From contig UQPV01000038.1 of the NCBI GenBank assembly GCA_900543035.1, positions 1 through 26,154 of the forward strand: a stretch of 26,154 nt of DNA, written 5' to 3'. Position numbers and translations under genes: made by a program. This DNA comes from an uncultured Solobacterium sp. Lineage in GTDB: Bacteria > Bacillota_I > Bacilli_A > Erysipelotrichales > Erysipelotrichaceae. The notes beneath the pieces were generated by a model. It saw only the letters and a list, made by a program, of their open reading frames with translations. It was not told the origin of the DNA and searched no databases. This document shows, piece after piece, positions 14,893-22,445 of the stretch (positions are counted from its first letter, which is position 1; each line of letters starts with the position of its first letter).

Positions 14893-14918
14893 GATGTAGC
14901 ACAGCGCGGAAATTGCGC

Positions 14919-14924
14919 TATAAT
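14919..14924 (+). promoter_or_regulatory. Possible -10 of the signal peptidase operon
   Basis: A perfect TATAAT lies 27 bases before the chosen lepB start. No -35 with good spacing is visible, so this is tentative. Confidence 0.45.
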
Positions 14925-14950
14925 AAATGAGCATTGTGAGGATGAAGAAT

Positions 14951-15529
14951 ATGGAACTACAGGAAGAAAAACAGACAAATGAGAAACAGAGAAGATTCGG
15001 GCTGGAACTGCTTGATTTCGTCAAGATCCTGCTCGTGTGCTTTATCGCCGCTTTCGGCATCAAGACCTTCATCGCCCGTCCTGTGTTCGTCGAAGGCAGC
15101 AGCATGTATCCGACGCTGCAGGATGGGGAGTTCGGATTCACCAACCTGCTGGGGCTTTCGCTCGAGGGCGTGAACCGCGGCGACATCGTGATCGTGGAAG
15201 AGGGCGATGAATACTGGGTCAAGCGGGTCATCGGCCTGCCCAATGAGACGATCGAATGCCGGGACAATGTCGTCTACATCAACGGAGAGGCGCTGGATGA
15301 ACCATATCTGGACAGCGATTATGTGCATGACATCGAAAATAATCAGGGATATTTCACCAGTGACTTTGAGGCGATCGAGCTGGGCAGCGATGAATACTTC
15401 GTGATGGGAGACAACCGCGTCGTCTCGGCGGATTCCCGCGTGGTCGGCCCGTTCAGCCGCTCGCAGATCGTCGGCAAGGGCGTCCTCGTCCTGATGCCGC
15501 TGGATCAGATCGGCTATAAGAATCAATAA
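14951..15529 (+). CDS. lepB: Type I signal peptidase (first of two)
   Basis: This encodes 192 residues: a cytoplasmic N-terminus, one membrane helix (about 21–40, LDFVKILLVCFIAAFGIKTF) and an extracellular catalytic domain. The catalytic dyad is Ser51 in SSMYPT and Lys91 in WVKRVIG; the later box GDNRVVSADSR is intact. It removes signal peptides from exported preproteins. ATG 14951 was chosen because GAGGA lies about 10 bases upstream; an in-frame ATG at 14927 is too near the -10 to be on the mRNA with a ribosome site. A second paralogue follows after 20 bases. Confidence 0.93.
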   Translation: MELQEEKQTNEKQRRFGLELLDFVKILLVCFIAAFGIKTFIARPVFVEGSSMYPTLQDGEFGFTNLLGLSLEGVNRGDIVIVEEGDEYWVKRVIGLPNETIECRDNVVYINGEALDEPYLDSDYVHDIENNQGYFTSDFEAIELGSDEYFVMGDNRVVSADSRVVGPFSRSQIVGKGVLVLMPLDQIGYKNQ

Positions 15530-15549
15530 GCGCAAAGGGGGAGAAGCGG

Positions 15550-16107
15550 TTGAAAGAGCGGAAAACACTGATCAGCGTGCTGGAATTTCTGCGCACGCTG
15601 GCGCTGGCCGTCCTGCTGGTGAGCCTGTTCATGAGCTTTGTCTTACGGCCGATGCAGGTGGCGGGAGATTCCATGGCGCCTGTGCTTCACGACGGGGAAC
15701 GCGTGTTCATCAATGTGCTCGGCGGAATGATCAGCGATCCGCAGCGCTTTGATGTCGTCGTGGTCCGGCAGGAGGATGAGCTGTGGGTCAAGCGCGTGAT
15801 CGCTCTTCCCGGAGAACGGGTCTCCTGGCGGGACGATGTCCTGCTGATCGATGGCGAGCCGGTGGCAGAGCCTTTCCTCGACGAAGGGTATATGGAAGAG
15901 GTCAGGACGACGCTGCAGCGCGATGCCTTCACTGCGGACATGGAGGAGCGCACGATGGGCGCTGACGAATATCTTCTGGCGGGCGACAACCGGCCTTTTT
16001 CCCTGGACAGCCGCAATTTGCAAGTCGGCCCGTTCCAGCGGGAGGATATCGTAGCAAACGGCCTGCTGATCGTATGGCCGCTGAATGAAATGAGGTGGAT
16101 CGACTGA
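15550..16107 (+). CDS. lepB: Type I signal peptidase (second of two)
   Basis: This encodes 185 residues with an N-terminal helix (about 14–32, RTLALAVLLVSLFMSFVL) and complete catalytic boxes: Ser41 in GDSMAP, Lys81 in WVKRVIA and GDNRPFSLDSR. The start is the rare TTG at 15550, supported by GGGGGAG seven bases upstream; no ATG lies in a suitable place. It differs widely from the first copy outside the motifs, so this is an old duplication, not a recent one, and the two may differ in substrate preference. It overlaps rbgA by one base (TGATG). Confidence 0.92.
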   Translation: MKERKTLISVLEFLRTLALAVLLVSLFMSFVLRPMQVAGDSMAPVLHDGERVFINVLGGMISDPQRFDVVVVRQEDELWVKRVIALPGERVSWRDDVLLIDGEPVAEPFLDEGYMEEVRTTLQRDAFTADMEERTMGADEYLLAGDNRPFSLDSRNLQVGPFQREDIVANGLLIVWPLNEMRWID

Positions 16108-16973
16108 TGGAAGAACAGAAAAGCAGATTGAACATCCAGTGGTTTCCCGGTCACATGACCAAGGCGAAACGGCAGATGGAAGAGCACCTGAAGATGGTGG
16201 ATATGGTCATCGAGCTGCGGGATGCGCGTATCCCGGATGCCAGCAAGAATCCGCTGATCGATGAGCTGACGGCGCATAAGCCGCGGCTGATCCTGCTCAG
16301 CAAGAAAGATAAGGCAGAGGCTGAGGTGACGGCGCAGTGGGTGAGCGCGCTGGAGAAGGAAGAAGTCAGGGTGCTGGCGGTGGACCTGCTGCATGAGAAG
16401 CTGGAAAAGAAGATCACTGCCGCATCCCAGGAGCTCATGCAGGCGAAGATCGAACGCATGAAGCGCAGAGGGATGCGCCCGCGTGCGATCCGCGCCATGG
16501 TGGCCGGCGTGCCCAATGTAGGCAAGTCGACGCTGATCAACAGCCTGGCGCACCGCCGCGCAGCCGTGACAGGCGATCGTCCGGGCGTGACGAAGGCGCT
16601 GCAGTGGGTCAAGGTAGGCAAGAGCCTGGAGCTGCTGGATACCCCGGGCGTGCTGTGGCCGAAATTCGAAGATGAACAGGTCGCGCTGCGGCTGGCGGTG
16701 ACCGGCGCCATCCGCGATGAGATCCTGCCGTTGGAGGAGGTCGCCTTCTGGGCCATGGGCTATCTGCAGACGCATCAGCCCCAGCTGCTGCGGGAGCGCT
16801 TTGCGATCGAGCTGTGCGCGCAGCCGTATGACACATTGCTGGCCATCGGCCGCAAGCGCGGCTACCTGATGAACGGTGAGGTCGATGAGAAGCGGCTCAT
16901 CACCGCTTTCCTACGGGAGATCCGCGACGGCAAGATCGGCGCCGTGAGCTGGGAGCGTCCGGATGAAGATTGA
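16107..16973 (+). CDS. rbgA: Ribosome biogenesis GTPase RbgA (YlqF)
   Basis: This encodes 288 residues of a circularly permuted GTPase needed for late 50S assembly in Firmicutes. The motif order is G4 (SKKD, 65–68), G1 (GVPNVGKST, 134–142), G2, then G3 (DTPG, 178–181), the permuted order of this family. The N-terminal IQWFPGHMTKAKRQ and the C-terminal helical rRNA-binding domain are present. GAGGTGG precedes ATG 16107. It overlaps lepB by one base and rnhB by 11 bases; the order lepB–rbgA–rnhB is conserved in Bacillus. Confidence 0.96.
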   Translation: MEEQKSRLNIQWFPGHMTKAKRQMEEHLKMVDMVIELRDARIPDASKNPLIDELTAHKPRLILLSKKDKAEAEVTAQWVSALEKEEVRVLAVDLLHEKLEKKITAASQELMQAKIERMKRRGMRPRAIRAMVAGVPNVGKSTLINSLAHRRAAVTGDRPGVTKALQWVKVGKSLELLDTPGVLWPKFEDEQVALRLAVTGAIRDEILPLEEVAFWAMGYLQTHQPQLLRERFAIELCAQPYDTLLAIGRKRGYLMNGEVDEKRLITAFLREIRDGKIGAVSWERPDED

Positions 16974-17595
16974 GCATACGCATGAGAGCGTATGGTGGGA
17001 TGAAGGAAAGCGATATGTCATCGGCCTGGATGAGGCCGGCAGAGGGCCGATCGCCGGACCGCTGGTCGTGGCCGGCGTATGCTTTCCCCCGCATTATGCC
17101 CATGAGGAGATCTATGATTCCAAGAAGCTGAGCGAGAAAACGCGCGAGCGTCTGTATGATGAGATCCTGGCGCAGGCCATAGAGACTCATATCGTGATCG
17201 TGGAGCCGCAGATCATCGACGAAAAGAACATCTATCGGGCGACCCAGGAAGCGATGCAGCAGATCGTCGATCGTTTCGCGCACAAGGACGGTGTGCTGAG
17301 CGATGCCATGCCGCTGCCGGCCTGCACCCTTCCCGTTGAACCGCTGGTCAAGGGCGACATGAAGAGCGTGAGCATCGCTGCGGCCAGCATCCTGGCCAAA
17401 GTGACGCGGGACCGCATCATGAAGCAGTACGATGAACGATATCCGCAATATGGGTTTGCCCGTCACAAGGGCTATCCGACCAAGGCGCATCTGCAGGCGC
17501 TGCACGAATACGGCGTCTTGCCGATCCACCGCCGCAGCTATGGGCCGGTGCGCGAGGCGCTCATGCCGCATCTGGAGCTGTCGTTTGACGATTAG
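16963..17595 (+). CDS. rnhB: Ribonuclease HII
   Basis: This encodes 210 residues. RNase HII cuts RNA in RNA–DNA hybrids and at single ribonucleotides in DNA. The catalytic motif GLDEAGRGPIAGPLVVAG contains D23 and E24; DSKKLS follows, then KGDMKSVSIAAASILAKVTRD with candidate metal ligands D132 and D150. The length and the C-terminal HRRSYGPV are normal. The start overlaps the rbgA end by 11 bases, so it belongs to the same operon and probably ends it. Confidence 0.96.
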   Translation: MKIEHTHESVWWDEGKRYVIGLDEAGRGPIAGPLVVAGVCFPPHYAHEEIYDSKKLSEKTRERLYDEILAQAIETHIVIVEPQIIDEKNIYRATQEAMQQIVDRFAHKDGVLSDAMPLPACTLPVEPLVKGDMKSVSIAAASILAKVTRDRIMKQYDERYPQYGFARHKGYPTKAHLQALHEYGVLPIHRRSYGPVREALMPHLELSFDD

Positions 17596-17614
17596 CCGAT
17601 GTGGCTTTTTTTTT
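17594..17614 (+). terminator. Short-stem terminator of rnhB
   Basis: AGCC (17594–17597) and GGCT (17603–17606) form a short stem followed by nine T. The stem is short, so efficiency is uncertain. Confidence 0.55.
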
Positions 17615-17648
17615 GCACTGAAAGAATGAGAAGAAGAATGCAAAGATA

Positions 17649-17677
17649 TTGCAAACTTTATCAGAATTGTGTATATT
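17649..17677 (+). promoter_or_regulatory. Promoter of the unknown–NfeD–SPFH operon
   Basis: -35 TTGCAA (17649–17654) and -10 TATATT (17672–17677) are spaced by 17 bp, 24 bases before the first start codon. Confidence 0.8.
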
Positions 17678-17701
17678 GAAATCAGAACGAGAGGTGAGCT
17701 G

Positions 17702-18079
17702 ATGTTTACATGGGTACGTTCGTCAGGGTCAGGCATGACGCTGACCATCAGCAGCGGTGCATTGACGCTCAGCAGCAGCGCCGCGGCACACTTTCAGCAT
17801 GTCCGTTATGTGATGGTGGGCATCGACAAGGAAAACGGCAGGGTGGCGCTTCGGCCGATCTCGCGGCGGGTGCAGGAGCAGGGCACGATCCCTGCGGACG
17901 CCCTTTACCGCATCAGCATCGGCAAAGGCTATGCGCGCGTCACCAGCAAGAGCGTCATCCGGCAGCTCAGCGAGGCATTCGGCCGTCCCTTTGGCCATGT
18001 CAGATGTCCTGCCTATTATGACGAGGAGGAAGATATGCTGATCGCACGGATCACGGATGAAGGAGGGGATGCGTCATGA
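17702..18079 (+). CDS. Conserved-looking protein of unknown function
   Basis: This encodes 125 residues with no signal peptide, membrane helix or cysteine cluster. The N-terminal half reads as beta-rich (MTLTISSGALTLSSSAAAHF, then VMVGIDKENGRVALRPI) and is followed by RISIGKGYARVTSKSVIRQL, as in small DNA- or ligand-binding beta folds, but I do not recognise the family. ATG 17702 follows GAGGTGA; an in-frame ATG at 17669 lies in the promoter. It is the first gene of an operon with NfeD and an SPFH protein and overlaps NfeD by ATGA, which suggests a shared process at the membrane or co-regulation. Confidence 0.8.
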   Translation: MFTWVRSSGSGMTLTISSGALTLSSSAAAHFQHVRYVMVGIDKENGRVALRPISRRVQEQGTIPADALYRISIGKGYARVTSKSVIRQLSEAFGRPFGHVRCPAYYDEEEDMLIARITDEGGDAS

Positions 18080-18516
18080 TCTGGGTATGGACCGTCGTGT
18101 TCGCCGCGGCGCTCATCATCGAGCTGGCCACGCCGAGCGCGCTCATCAGCATCTGGTTTGCCTTGGGCGCGCTCGTCTCGCTGCTGCTGGCGCTGGCCGC
18201 CGTCCCGCTGTGGGGACAGCTTGCCGCATTCGCGCTGGTCTCATTGATTGCGCTTTGCGTCATCCGTCCGCTCGCCGCCCGCTCGCTGCGCGGCAATGTG
18301 GTCGCGACCAATGCCGACCGGCTGATCGGCGCCATGGCCGTCGTCGAAAAACGCATCAGCGCCCGAGAATGGGGCAGCGTGCGCATAGAAGGTAACGTCT
18401 GGAGCGCCATCGCGCAGGATGGGCGGGACATCGAGCCCGGCACGGCTGTCCGCGTGAAGGCGATCGAAGGCGTCAAGCTCATCGTTGTGCCCGTGAACGG
18501 GCCGAAAGGAGAATAG
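18076..18516 (+). CDS. NfeD-family membrane protein (short form)
   Basis: This encodes 146 residues: two to three hydrophobic segments (about 2–17, 23–45 and 50–66) and a C-terminal OB-fold-like domain (about 80–142; RLIGAMAVVEKRISAREWGSV, then WSAIAQDGRDIEPGTAVRVK and VEGVKL-like EGVKLIV). Short NfeD proteins lack the ClpP-like protease and are nearly always encoded next to SPFH proteins, with which they are thought to form membrane microdomain assemblies. The SPFH gene follows after one base. Translation is coupled to the preceding unknown gene by ATGA. Confidence 0.9.
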   Translation: MIWVWTVVFAAALIIELATPSALISIWFALGALVSLLLALAAVPLWGQLAAFALVSLIALCVIRPLAARSLRGNVVATNADRLIGAMAVVEKRISAREWGSVRIEGNVWSAIAQDGRDIEPGTAVRVKAIEGVKLIVVPVNGPKGE

Positions 18517-18517
18517 T

Positions 18518-19429
18518 ATGCTGGATTCGATCTTTCCCATCATCTTTACGCTCATCCTCATCGCGGTGCTTATTGCGGTGCTGGTCTATATCGTGCGCAT
18601 CGTGCCGCAGGCCAATGCGTATGTCATCGAACGCTTAGGCGCCTATCATTCCACGTGGGGGACCGGGATCCATGTGCTTCTGCCCTTTATCGACCGGGTG
18701 GCCAACCGCGTGACGCTCAAAGAGATCGTCAAGGACTTCGCGCCTCAGCCGGTCATCACCAAGGATAACGTCACGATGCAGATCGACACGGTCGTTTACT
18801 TTCAGATCACGGATCCCAAGCTGTATACCTATGGGGTCGTCGGTCCGGTGACGGCCATCGAGAACCTGACCGCGACCACGCTGCGCAATATCATCGGCGA
18901 GCTTGAGCTGGATCAGACGCTGACCAGCCGCGATGTGATCAATACGAAGATGCGCGCCATCCTGGATGAGGCCACCGACCCCTGGGGCATCAAGGTCAAC
19001 CGCGTCGAGGTGAAGAACATCCTGCCTCCGCGCGATATCCAGGAGGCGATGGAGAAGCAGATGCGCGCAGAGCGTGAGCGCCGTGAGGCCATCCTGCGCG
19101 CAGAAGGAGAGAAACGCAGCGCGATCCTGAGCGCTGAGGGCGATAAGGAGGCGATGGTGCTGCGCGCCAACGCCAAGAAGGAAGCCATGATCGCCGAGGC
19201 GGAAGGAAAAGCGCAGGCGACAGAGCGTCTGTATGAAGCGCAGGCCCGCGGCATCGAGATGATCAAGAATGCGGATCCGAACCGGGCGTTCCTGACGCTG
19301 AAGAGCCTGGAGACTTACGGCCAGATGGCGGATGGCAAGGCGACCAAGATCATCGTGCCCAGCCAGCTGCAGGATGTGGCGAGCATGCTCAGCGCGGCCA
19401 AGGAATTTCTGCGCGACCCTGAATCATGA
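18518..19429 (+). CDS. SPFH/stomatin-like (slipin) protein
   Basis: This encodes 303 residues: an N-terminal membrane anchor (about 6–30), an SPFH/band 7 domain (about 30–190; ANAYVIERLGAYHSTWGTGI, DNVTMQIDTVVYFQITDP and the NRVEVKNILPP signature) and an Ala/Glu-rich coiled coil (about 185–250). Such proteins oligomerise into membrane-associated cages and organise functional membrane domains or control proteases. AAAGGAG lies 7 bases before the ATG. The pairing with NfeD is the usual one. The gene ends the operon; its stop codon overlaps the terminator stem. Confidence 0.93.
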   Translation: MLDSIFPIIFTLILIAVLIAVLVYIVRIVPQANAYVIERLGAYHSTWGTGIHVLLPFIDRVANRVTLKEIVKDFAPQPVITKDNVTMQIDTVVYFQITDPKLYTYGVVGPVTAIENLTATTLRNIIGELELDQTLTSRDVINTKMRAILDEATDPWGIKVNRVEVKNILPPRDIQEAMEKQMRAERERREAILRAEGEKRSAILSAEGDKEAMVLRANAKKEAMIAEAEGKAQATERLYEAQARGIEMIKNADPNRAFLTLKSLETYGQMADGKATKIIVPSQLQDVASMLSAAKEFLRDPES

Positions 19430-19451
19430 CCGGGCAAGTCCCGGTTTTTTA
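19428..19451 (+). terminator. Terminator of the SPFH operon
   Basis: ACCGGG (19429–19434) and CCCGGT (19440–19445) form a 6-bp GC-rich stem followed by six T (19445–19450); it starts at the stop codon. Confidence 0.85.
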
Positions 19452-19495
19452 GTGCCTTCGCATCTTTTTCCGTATGGGGGAAGAGGAGGGATCAG

Positions 19496-20224
19496 ATGAG
19501 AGAACGGATCTTGTGTTATGCGCTGCGCTACCATGGGGAATGGAACAAGATCGCCAAAGCGATCAGCCGCGATGAGGAATGGTCGCCGTGTGCCTGCGCA
19601 TATGATTTTGTGACGCTGGGCGAGCCTGGGTATCCTGAGGCGTTCGCCGCCCTGCGCTTTCCGCCGTGGATCGTGTTTTATCGCGGCGATCTGTCCTTGC
19701 TGGCGCGTTCCTGTGTTGCGGTCGTCGGTTCCAGACGGGCCAGCGGCGAAGGGATCCGTGCCTGTGCGCGCACCGTGGAGATCTTGTCCAGACGTCATGT
19801 CATCGTCTCCGGGCTCGCGAAAGGGATCGATGCCTGCGCACATCGCTGTGCGCTCGAGCGGGGGACCATCGGCGTGATCGGCTGCGGCATCGATGTCGTC
19901 TATCCCAAAGAGAATGCCGCGCTGTATGCGCGCATGGCGCGCGATCACCTCATCGTGAGCGAATATCCGCCGCAGACCCCGCCGCTGGCCGCGCATTTTC
20001 CCTGGCGCAATCGGCTGATCGCCGCAGCGGGAAGCGCGCTCGTCGTCATCGAGGCTGTGCCGCGCAGCGGCACGATGCATACGGTCAGCGAAGCGCTGGA
20101 GCTGTCCCGTCCGGTCTATTGCCTGTCCCGTTCTTTTCTCGAGCGGATCTATACGGGCAATGCCCTGCTCATCCAGCAGGGCGCTGCCATCGTGCTGGAC
20201 GAAGATGACGTGAAAGAAATTTAA
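19496..20224 (+). CDS. dprA: DNA-processing protein DprA, short form
   Basis: This encodes 242 residues of the DprA/Smf family, which loads RecA on single-stranded DNA taken up during transformation. The Rossmann-fold core is clear: VVGSRRASGEGIRA, SGLAKGIDACAH, GCGIDVVYPKENAAL, FPWRNRLIAA and SGTMHTVSEAL. The protein is shorter than the usual 290–370 residues: the N-terminal SAM domain is reduced and the C-terminal winged domain is missing, which is seen in several Firmicutes. AGGAGG lies 7 bases before ATG 19496. The position before topA and trmFO is conserved. I see no other competence gene in the window. Confidence 0.92.
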   Translation: MRERILCYALRYHGEWNKIAKAISRDEEWSPCACAYDFVTLGEPGYPEAFAALRFPPWIVFYRGDLSLLARSCVAVVGSRRASGEGIRACARTVEILSRRHVIVSGLAKGIDACAHRCALERGTIGVIGCGIDVVYPKENAALYARMARDHLIVSEYPPQTPPLAAHFPWRNRLIAAAGSALVVIEAVPRSGTMHTVSEALELSRPVYCLSRSFLERIYTGNALLIQQGAAIVLDEDDVKEI

Positions 20225-20229
20225 AAAGA

Positions 20230-20258
20230 TTGACAAACGGTGAAAAAGCGCAAATAAT
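20230..20258 (+). promoter_or_regulatory. Promoter of topA
   Basis: -35 TTGACA (20230–20235) and -10 AATAAT (20253–20258) with a 17-bp spacer lie directly after the dprA stop. Confidence 0.7.
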
Positions 20259-20294
20259 AAGAAGCAATGAATTTTAGGAACGGAGGCAGACAGA

Positions 20295-22445
20295 ATGAAG
20301 AATCTAGTGATCGTGGAGTCACCTTCAAAATCGAAGACGATCGAGAAATACCTTGGCGGCGACTATCATGTCGTCTCCAGCAAGGGACATATCCGTGACC
20401 TTGCGACCACCGGCAAGGGCGGTCTGGGCATCGATGTCGAAAACGGCTTTATTCCCAATTACAAGATCAGCGCTGATAAAAAAGAGGTCGTCAAGGATCT
20501 CCAGAAGCTGGCCAAGAAGAGCGATCACGTCTATCTGGCGAGCGACCCTGACCGGGAAGGAGAGGCCATCGCATGGCATCTGGCGACCGTGCTGGGGCTC
20601 GATATGAACGAAGATAACCGCATCGTGTTTCATGAGATCACCAAGCAGGCGATCCTGGAGGCGATGAAGCATCCGCAGAAGATCGATCAGGATCTGGTGA
20701 AGTCGCAGGAGACCAGAAGGATGCTGGATCGGATCATCGGCTTCCGTCTTTCCAAGCTGCTGCAGAACAAGATCCAGTCCAAGTCGGCCGGAAGAGTGCA
20801 GTCTGTCGCGCTGCGGCTGATCGTGGAGCGGGAAAATGAGATCCGCAAGTTCAAGAAAGAAGAATACTGGACGCTGGATGCGCTCTGCCATAAGGGGAAG
20901 AGCAGCTTTACGGCCGGGCTGCAGAGAGTGGATGGCAAGAAGGCCAAGCTGAAGAACAAGGAAGAGACCGACGCGATCATCGAACGCTGCGCGCAGGGTC
21001 CCTTCATCGTGCAGAGCATCGAGCGGAAGGTGAAGAAGAAAGAGCCGAAGATGCCGTTCATCACTTCCACGCTGCAGCAGGAAGCCAGCACCAAGCTGGG
21101 CTTCGGCGCCAAAAAGACGATGCAGATCGCGCAGAAGCTGTATGAAGGCATCGACCTGGGCGGACGCAGCGAAGGTCTCATCACCTATATGCGAAGCGAT
21201 TCCACCCGTCTTTCCCCGGTGTTCCTCAATGATGCGTTTCACTATATCGAGACCATCTATGGAAAAGCGTACCGCGGACGTGCCCGTCAGAAGAATGACG
21301 AAAACGCGCAGGATGCGCATGAGGCCATCCGCATGACCAATGTGATGAACACGCCGGAAAGCGTGAAGCAGTATCTGACCAATGATCAGTATAAGCTGTA
21401 TCATCTGATCTACTGCCGCACGATGGCATCGCTCATGGCGGCGGCGAAGAGCGACGCTGTGAGCGTGCAGATCGACAGCTGCGGCTGTCAGTTCACGGCG
21501 AGTGGCTCGACGCTGACCTTCGACGGTTACCTGAAGGTCTATGGCAAATATGAGCAGGTCAAGGACGATGTGCTCCCGCCTTTGGAAAACGATGAGACGC
21601 TGGAGAAGGTCAAGCTGGAGGGCAAGCAGCATTTCACCGAGCCACCGCTTCGTTACAGCGAGGCGCGCCTGATCAAGGAGCTGGAGGAAAAGGGCATCGG
21701 CCGTCCGAGCACGTATGCCATGATCATCGATACGCTGCAGGCCCGCGGCTATGCGTCGCTGGAGAAGAGCAGCGAGACGAGCCGCACCAAGGTGTTCGTG
21801 CCGAGCGAGCAGGGCGAGCTGACCGATCAGAAGCTGCAGGAATACTTCAGCAGCGTCATCAATGTCTCCTATACGGCCGACATGGAGGCGCATCTGGATG
21901 AGATCGCCGGCGGAAAGCGCAACAACATCGAAGAGCTGCAGCAGTTCTGGGACAAGTTCGACCCGCTGGTGCAGAATGCGTATGATCATATGGAGAAGCG
22001 GGAGCTGGAGCGCACCGGCGAGCTGTGTCCGGAATGCGGCAGCGAGCTCGTCTACCGCAACGGCCGTTATGGCAAGTTCGTCTCCTGCATCAACTTCCCC
22101 AAGTGCCGTTATACGAAGAGCGAGGAAGAACCGCAGGAAAGCGACGAGGTCTGTCCTAACTGCGGCGCGCGCATGGTGATGAAGAAAGGACGCTATGGCA
22201 GCTTCCTCGCCTGCAGCAACTATCCGCAGTGCAAGACGATCAAGAGCCTGAAGGAAAAGGCGAAGCCGGAGCCGACCGGCGAGATGTGCCCGGAGTGCGG
22301 CCATGAGCTGGTGCGGCGCAAATCGCGCTATGGCACGACCTTTGTCGGCTGCAGCAATTATCCGAAATGCCGCTACATCAAGAAAGAGCCTAAGGCGGCA
22401 AAGCAGAGCAAGGCGAAGAAGACGGAAAGCGGGGATGAGGCATGA
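20295..22445 (+). CDS. topA: DNA topoisomerase I
   Basis: This encodes 716 residues of a type IA topoisomerase that relaxes negative supercoils. The TOPRIM domain begins VIVESPSKSKTIEKYLG and has D84-P-D-R-E-G-E; the catalytic tyrosine is about Y298 in GLITYMRSDSTR. After the core there are three tetra-cysteine zinc ribbons starting at about residue 578 (CPEC … C…C, CPNC …, CPEC …), followed by a Lys/Ala-rich tail. The start ATG is preceded by GGAGG. The stop overlaps the trmFO start by ATGA, so the two are coupled as in Bacillus. Confidence 0.97.
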   Translation: MKNLVIVESPSKSKTIEKYLGGDYHVVSSKGHIRDLATTGKGGLGIDVENGFIPNYKISADKKEVVKDLQKLAKKSDHVYLASDPDREGEAIAWHLATVLGLDMNEDNRIVFHEITKQAILEAMKHPQKIDQDLVKSQETRRMLDRIIGFRLSKLLQNKIQSKSAGRVQSVALRLIVERENEIRKFKKEEYWTLDALCHKGKSSFTAGLQRVDGKKAKLKNKEETDAIIERCAQGPFIVQSIERKVKKKEPKMPFITSTLQQEASTKLGFGAKKTMQIAQKLYEGIDLGGRSEGLITYMRSDSTRLSPVFLNDAFHYIETIYGKAYRGRARQKNDENAQDAHEAIRMTNVMNTPESVKQYLTNDQYKLYHLIYCRTMASLMAAAKSDAVSVQIDSCGCQFTASGSTLTFDGYLKVYGKYEQVKDDVLPPLENDETLEKVKLEGKQHFTEPPLRYSEARLIKELEEKGIGRPSTYAMIIDTLQARGYASLEKSSETSRTKVFVPSEQGELTDQKLQEYFSSVINVSYTADMEAHLDEIAGGKRNNIEELQQFWDKFDPLVQNAYDHMEKRELERTGELCPECGSELVYRNGRYGKFVSCINFPKCRYTKSEEEPQESDEVCPNCGARMVMKKGRYGSFLACSNYPQCKTIKSLKEKAKPEPTGEMCPECGHELVRRKSRYGTTFVGCSNYPKCRYIKKEPKAAKQSKAKKTESGDEA

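Noticed and set aside
20325..22304. A long minus-strand frame opposite topA
   Set aside because: It is antisense to clear TopA motifs including the TOPRIM site, active tyrosine and zinc ribbons, and has no ribosome site or family pattern.
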